This document shows, piece by piece, positions 58,746 to 64,000 of a stretch of 64,000 nucleotides of DNA (positions are counted from its first letter, which is position 1; each line of letters begins with the position of its first letter). The stretch comes from Nocardioides sp. Kera G14. Lineage in GTDB: Bacteria; Actinomycetota; Actinomycetes; Propionibacteriales; Nocardioidaceae. Both the position numbers and the translations under genes were made by a program. The DNA lies in the NCBI RefSeq assembly GCF_020715565.1, contig NZ_CP085839.1, forward strand, positions 868,001-932,000, written 5' to 3'. The notes beneath the pieces were generated by a model. It was not told the DNA's origin, did no database searches, and saw nothing but the letters and a program-made list of their open reading frames with translations.

Positions 58746-59612
58746 ATGACCGCCACCGTCCGCAGCCTCGGGTACGTCGTAATCGGCACCACCGACCTCG
58801 CTGCCTGGCGCACGTTCGCCCCGCAGGTCCTCGGCATGGAGCTCGTCGAGCACACCGAGACCTCCCTGCGCTTCCGCATGGACGAGTTCGGGTACCGGTT
58901 CCAGGTCGAGGAGGGGGCTCCCGAAGGCGTCCACACCCTCGGCTGGGGCGTGAAGGGTGCCGACGAGCTGACCGAACTCATCGCCCACATCGAGAAGTAC
59001 GGCTACACCGTCACCCGCCACGGCCAGGGCTCCGAGCTCGCCGCCGCGCGCAACGTCAAGGAGGTCGCGACCCTCTCCGACCCCGACGGCCTGACGATCG
59101 AGCTCTTCCACGCCTTCGAGGAGGCGCTGACGCCGTTCGTCTCGCCGGTCGGCACGTCGTTCGTCGCCGACCGCGAGCTCGGAATGGGCCACATCTTCCA
59201 GATGGTCAGCGACCCGGAGAAGTACAACGAGTTCTACCGCGACGTGCTCGGCTTCCGGCTCAGCGACTACATCGGTCCGGCGACGTTCTACCACTGCAAC
59301 CCGCGCCACCACTCGTTCGCGTTCGTGCCGGCGCCCAAGCCAGAGATGCAGCGCGTCCACCACATCATGATGGAGACGACAGACCTCGACGGCGTGGGTC
59401 GCGCGATCGACGCGATGAAGGCGGCCGGTGCGCCCGAGACGGCGACGCTGGGTAAGCACACCAACGACAAGATGATCTCCTTCTACGTCCAGACGCCGTC
59501 GAAGGTCTCCATCGAGTACGGCACCGGCGGCATCTTCATCGATGACGAGACCTGGGTCCCCACCCAGTACTCCTCGGCCCACTACTGGGGCCACGACCGC
59601 GAGGACGCGTGA
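58746..59612 (+). CDS. Type I extradiol dioxygenase (VOC superfamily)
   Basis: The 288-residue protein has two VOC domains of the BphC/HsaC class. Iron ligands can be placed at His149 (GMGHIFQMV), His205 or His206 (VHHIMME) and Glu257 (SIEYGTGG), close to the positions in 2,3-dihydroxybiphenyl 1,2-dioxygenase. It should cleave a catechol next to its hydroxyls. The ATG at 58746 has GGGAG upstream; an earlier in-frame TTG-type extension lacks support. Its stop overlaps the GTG of the second monooxygenase. Confidence 0.9.
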   Translation: MTATVRSLGYVVIGTTDLAAWRTFAPQVLGMELVEHTETSLRFRMDEFGYRFQVEEGAPEGVHTLGWGVKGADELTELIAHIEKYGYTVTRHGQGSELAAARNVKEVATLSDPDGLTIELFHAFEEALTPFVSPVGTSFVADRELGMGHIFQMVSDPEKYNEFYRDVLGFRLSDYIGPATFYHCNPRHHSFAFVPAPKPEMQRVHHIMMETTDLDGVGRAIDAMKAAGAPETATLGKHTNDKMISFYVQTPSKVSIEYGTGGIFIDDETWVPTQYSSAHYWGHDREDA

Positions 59613-60847
59613 CCATGACCACCGCCATCGATCCCGCCATCGCCATGCAGGCGGGTGCTCCCCGCGACACCGGCCTGCGTGACCGGATCCGCGCCGTCGC
59701 GGACACCCTGCGCGAGGACGCCCCGGCGTGCGACGAGCTCGGCCGCGTCACCGACGTGACCGCCGACGCACTCCGTTCGACCGGCATCCTCAAGATGCTG
59801 CACCCCAAGGACTTCGGCGGCCTCGAGGGCCACCCCACGGAGTTCATGGAGGGTGTCATCGAGGTCGGCTCGCTCAACTCCTCGGCGGGCTGGGTCTCCG
59901 GCGTCGTCGGCGTCCACCCGCACGAGGTGGCCCTGGCCTCGCGTGAACTGCAGGAGGAGATCTGGGGGGACAAGGCCCCGCTGGGTCCCGAGACGCTGAT
60001 CGCCTCGCCGTACGCGCCCGGCGGCACGCTCGTGCCGACCGAGGGTGGCTACATCTTCAACGGGCGCTGGGGTTACTCCTCCGGCAACGAGCTGTGCCAG
60101 TGGGTGACCATCGGTGCGTTCAAGGCCGATGCCGACGGTGTCGTGCGTGACCGCACCGCGGTGCACGTCGCCGTGCCGGCCTCCGACTACGAGGTCATCC
60201 AGGGCTCCTGGGAGGTCTTCGGCCTGCGCGGCACCGGCTCCAAGGACCTGGTCATCACCGACGCGTTCGTGCCCGAGCACCGGGTGATCGAGCTCGAGGC
60301 CGTGACCGAGGGATCGGCCGCTCCGGCCGCCGGTCGCGGTGACGCCCCGGTCTTCTACCTTCCGCGCAACGTGGTCTTCAGCGGTGCCGTCGCTGCAGCC
60401 ACCATCGGCATCTCCAAGGGCGTCATCGACACCTTCGTCGAGGTCACCCGCGACCGCGAGGCGCGCCACGGCAAGGCCTCGCAGGACCCGTTCCAGCTCG
60501 CCGCCCTCGGGCGCGCCTCCGCCGAGGTCGACGCCTCGATCGTGCAGCACCTGCACGACATCGACCGCGCCTACGCCTACTGCCTGCGCGGCGAGGTCGT
60601 CCCGATGTGGCTCCGCGCCGAGATCCGGCGCAACCAGGCCGCGGCGGCCGACCGCGCCACCCGCGCCGCCGACTCGCTGTTCCGGATCACCGGCGGCGCC
60701 GGGATCCACGTCGGTAACGGCCTCGAGCGCCGCTGGCGCGACAGCCAGGCCGCGATGCACCACATCAGCAACCTGACCGAGCCCGTGTGGCAGTCATGGG
60801 GCCTTCTTCACTTCGGCCACCAGCCGCTGCCCACCGTCAAGTTCTGA
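59609..60847 (+). CDS. HsaA-like flavin-dependent monooxygenase, second copy
   Basis: The 412-residue protein shares with the one at 56190: KMLHPKDFGGLEGHPTEF, SAGWVSGVVGVHPHEVA, FNGRWGYSSGNELCQW, GLRGTGSKDLVI and RAEIRRNQAAAADRA. It has about 18 extra N-terminal residues. It should hydroxylate a phenolic ring with FMNH2 supplied in trans. The order dioxygenase-oxygenase-hydrolase resembles hsa/bph-type operons. GTG 59609 overlaps the dioxygenase stop, and an ATG six bases later is an alternative. Confidence 0.88.
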   Translation: MTMTTAIDPAIAMQAGAPRDTGLRDRIRAVADTLREDAPACDELGRVTDVTADALRSTGILKMLHPKDFGGLEGHPTEFMEGVIEVGSLNSSAGWVSGVVGVHPHEVALASRELQEEIWGDKAPLGPETLIASPYAPGGTLVPTEGGYIFNGRWGYSSGNELCQWVTIGAFKADADGVVRDRTAVHVAVPASDYEVIQGSWEVFGLRGTGSKDLVITDAFVPEHRVIELEAVTEGSAAPAAGRGDAPVFYLPRNVVFSGAVAAATIGISKGVIDTFVEVTRDREARHGKASQDPFQLAALGRASAEVDASIVQHLHDIDRAYAYCLRGEVVPMWLRAEIRRNQAAAADRATRAADSLFRITGGAGIHVGNGLERRWRDSQAAMHHISNLTEPVWQSWGLLHFGHQPLPTVKF

Positions 60848-61671
60848 TGACCGCGCTGACCTTCGAGGCCACGTCGCGCCGCCTCACCGTGGCCGGCGTC
60901 GACCTCCACCTCCACGAGGCCGGCAGCGGTCCTCTCCTGCTGCTGATCCACGGTGGGGCGCCGGGCGCCTACGGCTGGGGCAACTTCGGCCAGAACCTCC
61001 CCGCGCTCGCCGCGTCCTACCGGACGGTGATCGTCGACCTCCCGGGATACGGCCGCTCGGAGCGGCTTCCCGAGTGCGCCGCCCCCTCCGGCAGGTACGC
61101 CGCCAACGCGGCCGTCTTCGCAGAGCTGGTCTGCGAGCTGGGCGAGACCTCGGCCCACGTGGTCGGTCTGGCGACGGGTGGCGCGATCGCGATGGCAATG
61201 GCGCTCGACCACCCCGAGGTGGTCGACCGGTTGGTGCTCGTCAGCTCCGCCGGCGCGCTCCCGCTCTTCACCCCCTCGCCGAGCGAGGGCCAGAAGCTCA
61301 TCCGGACCTACTACGCCGGTGAGGGCCCCTCGCGCGACAAGATGCGCGCCTACCTGACGATGATGCTGGCCGACCCCGACCTGATCACCGACGAGCTTGT
61401 CGAGGAGCGCTACCAGGCCTCGCTGACCAAGGTGGACGACATCGGGTCGCCCGAGCAGCTCTGGGCACGGGTCGACGAGATCACCGCCAAGACGCTCGTG
61501 ATGTGGGGCCGGGACAACCGCGTGCAGGGCTACGACAACGCCCTCTTCCTGCTGCAGCGGATCCCGGACGTGGAGGTGCACCTCTTCGGCCGCACCGGAC
61601 TGTGGGTGCCCTTCGAGCGGGCGGCTCGCTTCGAGTCGCTGCTCATCGACTTCCTGGAGGACCAGTCGTGA
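60847..61671 (+). CDS. MCP-hydrolase-like pseudoenzyme (catalytic Ser and His lost)
   Basis: The 274-residue protein has the alpha/beta hydrolase fold with the MCP hydrolase substrate segment HGGAPGAYGWGNF (about residues 35-47), but the nucleophile elbow reads GLATGG, with Ala109 in place of Ser. The segment that should hold the catalytic His reads GRTGLWVPFERA, with Leu252. The Asp in WGRDNRV (Asp223) is kept. The codons are clear (GCG and CTG) and the frame is intact from start to stop. It overlaps the monooxygenase stop (TGATG) and the next, intact hydrolase gene. It may be a partner subunit or a binding protein. Confidence 0.85.
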   Translation: MTALTFEATSRRLTVAGVDLHLHEAGSGPLLLLIHGGAPGAYGWGNFGQNLPALAASYRTVIVDLPGYGRSERLPECAAPSGRYAANAAVFAELVCELGETSAHVVGLATGGAIAMAMALDHPEVVDRLVLVSSAGALPLFTPSPSEGQKLIRTYYAGEGPSRDKMRAYLTMMLADPDLITDELVEERYQASLTKVDDIGSPEQLWARVDEITAKTLVMWGRDNRVQGYDNALFLLQRIPDVEVHLFGRTGLWVPFERAARFESLLIDFLEDQS

Positions 61672-62474
61672 AGATCAACGTCGGCGGAGTGACGATCTCC
61701 TATGAGGAGGCGGGCACCGGCACGCCGGTCGTCCTGCTCCACGGCTCGGGACCCGGTGTCTCGGCGAAGGCCAACTGGGGACGGACGATCACCGCCGTGG
61801 CGGACATGGGCTACCGCGCGATCGCTCCGGACTTCCTCGGCTTCGGTGAGAGCGACCGCCCCGAGGGCTACACCTACACCTCGTCGAAGTGGGCCGAGTC
61901 GGTCGCGGCGTTCCTCACGGCGCTCGACCTCGGGCCGGTGCACCTGGTCGGCAACTCGATGGGTGGCCGGATCGCGCTGACCCTCGCCGCCCGATCGCCC
62001 GAGCTGGTCCGCTCGCTCACGCTCATGGGTGTGCTGTCGCCGTCCGTGCCCCGGTCCGAGGCACTCACCAACCTGCGCGGCTTCGCGCCGTCCTACGACT
62101 CGATGCGCACCACCCTGCGCGACGTCTTCGTCGTCAACCCGGACATCGTCAGCGACGAGCTCGTCCAGGCCCGCTTCGAGGCCGCCTCGCGTCCCGGCGA
62201 GGCCGAGCACTACCGCGCCATGTTCTCGACCCCCGAGGCCAACCTGCTGCCGCTCACCGAGGACCAGCTCCGCGAGATCGCCGCTCCGGCACTCGTGCTC
62301 CACGGCCGCGAGGACAAGGTCGTCCCGGTCGAGAATGGCATCTCTCTCGGCATGCTCCTGCCTGAGGTGACCTCCGTCCTCGTGAGCAGCTGCGGCCACT
62401 GGGTGCAGGTGGAGCAGGCCGACCTCTTCGAGGCGCAGCTGAAGCTCTTCCTCGCCGGAGTCGACGCTTCATGA
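61668..62474 (+). CDS. Meta-cleavage-product-type hydrolase, intact
   Basis: The 268-residue hydrolase has HGSGPGVSAKANWG (about residues 25-38), nucleophile Ser97 in GNSMGGRIA, the acidic residue in HGREDKVVP and His in SCGHWVQVEQ. It should cleave the ring-opened product of the extradiol dioxygenase. The GTG start overlaps the stop of the pseudoenzyme gene, and its stop overlaps the ATG of the PrpD gene. Having a live and a dead hydrolase side by side suggests a heteromeric enzyme or recent neofunctionalisation. Confidence 0.9.
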   Translation: MKINVGGVTISYEEAGTGTPVVLLHGSGPGVSAKANWGRTITAVADMGYRAIAPDFLGFGESDRPEGYTYTSSKWAESVAAFLTALDLGPVHLVGNSMGGRIALTLAARSPELVRSLTLMGVLSPSVPRSEALTNLRGFAPSYDSMRTTLRDVFVVNPDIVSDELVQARFEAASRPGEAEHYRAMFSTPEANLLPLTEDQLREIAAPALVLHGREDKVVPVENGISLGMLLPEVTSVLVSSCGHWVQVEQADLFEAQLKLFLAGVDAS

Positions 62475-63877
62475 CCGCCACTGCGACGAGGGCCACGGTC
62501 CCGGCCACGACGGCTGCGATCGCTGGCTTCGCGACCCGGCGTCGTACGGCGACGGAGGCGTCACTCAACACCGACGCAGTCGCCATCACGGTCCTCGACA
62601 CCCTCGGCGTCGCGATCGCGGGCAGCACCACGGAGGCCGCCCGCGTCATCGCAGCCTGGGCCGCCGACATTCCCTCGGTGGGCGCAGCGCCGGTGTGGGG
62701 GACAGGCACGCGGGCCGCGCCGGCCGACGCAGCTCTCGTCAACGGCACGGCCTCGCACGCCCTGGACTGGGACGACGCGTCTCCGTCGGTGCCGATGCAT
62801 CCCGGTGCCGTCCTCGTCCCCGCGCTGCTGGCCCAGGCGGTGACGACCGAGGTCACCGGTGCCCAGCTGGTCGAGGCCTACCACGTCGGCGCCGCCGTCT
62901 TCCGGGCCGTCTCCGAAGCCCTGCCCGTCAACGCCTCGGTCGCACGCGGATGGCACAACACGGCCACCTCCGGCCGACTCGCCACCGCGGCCGCGCTCGC
63001 CAACCTGACCCGCCTCGACACCGTCGCGACCGAGCATGCGCTCGGTCTCGTGGCCTCGATGTCGAGCGGCAGCGTCACCAACTTCGGCACGATGACCAAG
63101 CCGCTCCACGCCGGCCTGGCTGCGCGCGACGGCGTGGTCGCGGTCTCCCTCGCCGCGCGCGGCTTCACGGCCGACCGCACCCAGTTGGAGGACGTCCACG
63201 GCTTCTTCGCGCAGTACGGCGAGCGCCGCCCGGACCTCCTCGCCGCCCTTCCGGACCGGCTCGAGCACTGGTACGACGCCTGGCCGACCGACTGGTCGAT
63301 CAAGCGCTACCCGTGCTGCTACGGCACCCACCACGCCGCGGATGCTGCCCTCGACCTGCGCGACCGGCTCGACGTCGCCGACATCGAGCGGATCGACGTG
63401 TCGATGTACGCCGCCGACTTCGGCATCCTCACCGTCGGCCGCCCGACGACCGGGCTCGAGGCCAAGTTCAGCCTGGAGTACGTCGTCGCCGTCGCGCTCC
63501 TCCGCGGAGCGGTGACCCTGGCCGACTTCGAGGACGCCGCAATTCCGGATCCGGCCGTCGAGGCGCTGCGGGCGAGGATCCACGTCGTCCCCGACGAGGA
63601 CGAGCCGGCACGCTTCGCCAGCCTCCGGGTCACCCTGCGCAACGGCCGCGTTCTGCACACCCGGACCGACCTCACCCGCGGTGATGCCCGCAACCCGATG
63701 ACACACGACGAGGTCCGGGCCAAGTTCGTCGGGGCCTGCCGCAGTGCGGGATGGCCCGAGGAGTCGGCCACCGACGCCGCCGATCAGCTGCTCGCGCTCG
63801 CGTCCCACGCGAGCGTCTCCCAGATGGTCGCCCGCCTGGGCGACCCGACACCACGAAGCGAAAGGACGACGCCATGA
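62471..63877 (+). CDS. MmgE/PrpD family protein
   Basis: The 468-residue protein has the MmgE/PrpD two-domain layout: an N-terminal helical domain (about residues 15-270: DTLGVAIAGSTTEAARV, NGTASHALDWDD, VTNFGTMTKPLHAGLAARDGVVA) and a C-terminal lid (SIKRYPCCYGTHHAADAALDL, TTGLEAKFSLEYVVAVAL). Family members include 2-methylcitrate dehydratase, aconitate decarboxylase and uncharacterised dehydratases. In this cluster it may act on a hydroxy- or oxo-acid released by C-C cleavage, but that is inference. Confidence 0.88.
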   Translation: MTATATRATVPATTAAIAGFATRRRTATEASLNTDAVAITVLDTLGVAIAGSTTEAARVIAAWAADIPSVGAAPVWGTGTRAAPADAALVNGTASHALDWDDASPSVPMHPGAVLVPALLAQAVTTEVTGAQLVEAYHVGAAVFRAVSEALPVNASVARGWHNTATSGRLATAAALANLTRLDTVATEHALGLVASMSSGSVTNFGTMTKPLHAGLAARDGVVAVSLAARGFTADRTQLEDVHGFFAQYGERRPDLLAALPDRLEHWYDAWPTDWSIKRYPCCYGTHHAADAALDLRDRLDVADIERIDVSMYAADFGILTVGRPTTGLEAKFSLEYVVAVALLRGAVTLADFEDAAIPDPAVEALRARIHVVPDEDEPARFASLRVTLRNGRVLHTRTDLTRGDARNPMTHDEVRAKFVGACRSAGWPEESATDAADQLLALASHASVSQMVARLGDPTPRSERTTP

Positions 63878-64000
63878 CGGCCTCTGTGAGGAGCCTGGGC
63901 TACCTGAGGATCAACTCCACCGACCTCGACGCCTGGAAGGAGTTCGGCGAGAACCTGCTCGGCCTGATGGTCGTGGAGGCCACCGGCGAGCGGGTCCGCT
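63874..64000 (+). CDS. Type I extradiol dioxygenase (VOC), 5' part only
   Basis: The first 42 codons are present before the window ends. TASVRSLGYLRINSTDLDAW closely parallels TATVRSLGYVVIGTTDLAAW of the dioxygenase at 58746, so it is a second extradiol dioxygenase or close VOC relative. The ATG overlaps the PrpD stop. Activity cannot be judged as the iron ligands lie outside. Confidence 0.75.
   Translation, partial: MTASVRSLGYLRINSTDLDAWKEFGENLLGLMVVEATGERVR

Overview
The window is one contiguous piece of a high-GC actinobacterial chromosome. Frequent GTG starts, stop/start overlaps of the ATGA/GTGA type, actinobacterial family content (mycoredoxin, MoeZ, AdnAB, DUF3107, an Rv3235-family protein) and gene order shared with Mycobacterium tuberculosis support this. 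From overall gene style I infer a member of Nocardioidaceae (Nocardioides-like). That rests on remembered family content, not a search. I see no rRNA, tRNA, CRISPR array, insertion sequence or phage gene, and no gene-free stretch over 300 bases.

Layout. 1-2.5 kb: end of an ECF-type vitamin/metal importer operon, whose ATPase carries a palindromic repeat inside its linker. 2.4-11.9 kb: mostly housekeeping genes on the minus strand (hydrolase, EamA exporter, Rv3235-family and LysM pair, TatB, Mrp, DUF1003, MgtE-N/CBS), then two convergent secreted endonuclease/phosphatase-fold paralogues. 12-21 kb: a plus-strand run in which an acyl-CoA dehydrogenase, a MaoC double-hotdog hydratase and an SDR enclose a block of sulfotransferase-like and family 2 glycosyltransferase-like genes, including a duplicated two-gene sulfotransferase-glycosyltransferase module. 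20.7-34 kb: histidine phosphatase, PHP, MarC, SDR, orphan ParA, copper amine oxidase, SulP transporter, RhlE helicase, MiaE-like ferritin fold protein, DUF3107, TetR regulator, MoeZ. 33-43 kb: PucR-type regulator, cupin, AdnA/AdnB helicase-nuclease, flavoprotein, NudC. 43-50 kb: a cupin-HTH regulator divergent from a permease/agmatinase-family/NTF2-like operon, mycoredoxin, diacylglycerol kinase family protein, two IclR regulators.

50-64 kb is the accessory highlight: a catabolic cluster that looks like aromatic or steroid-type ring degradation. A minus-strand operon encodes a NitT/TauT-type ABC importer, a GlcG/HbpS-like protein and a flavin reductase fused to an IclR-type effector domain. 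Divergent from it, a plus-strand set encodes two HsaA-like flavin monooxygenases, two extradiol (VOC) dioxygenases, three meta-cleavage-product hydrolase homologues (one with its catalytic Ser and His replaced), an MFS transporter and an MmgE/PrpD protein. The likely logic is import, hydroxylation of a phenolic ring using FMNH2 from the single reductase, extradiol cleavage and C-C hydrolysis. The substrate cannot be read from sequence.

Regulation visible in the sequence. A TAnnnT -10 box lies 6-9 nt before the start codon of at least 18 genes, so leaderless or near-leaderless transcription seems common here and it settles several starts. Three copies of an operator-like palindrome (YTACTNGYGAGTAR) lie upstream of the acyl-CoA dehydrogenase, the MaoC gene and the TetR gene, which suggests a small TetR regulon inside the window.
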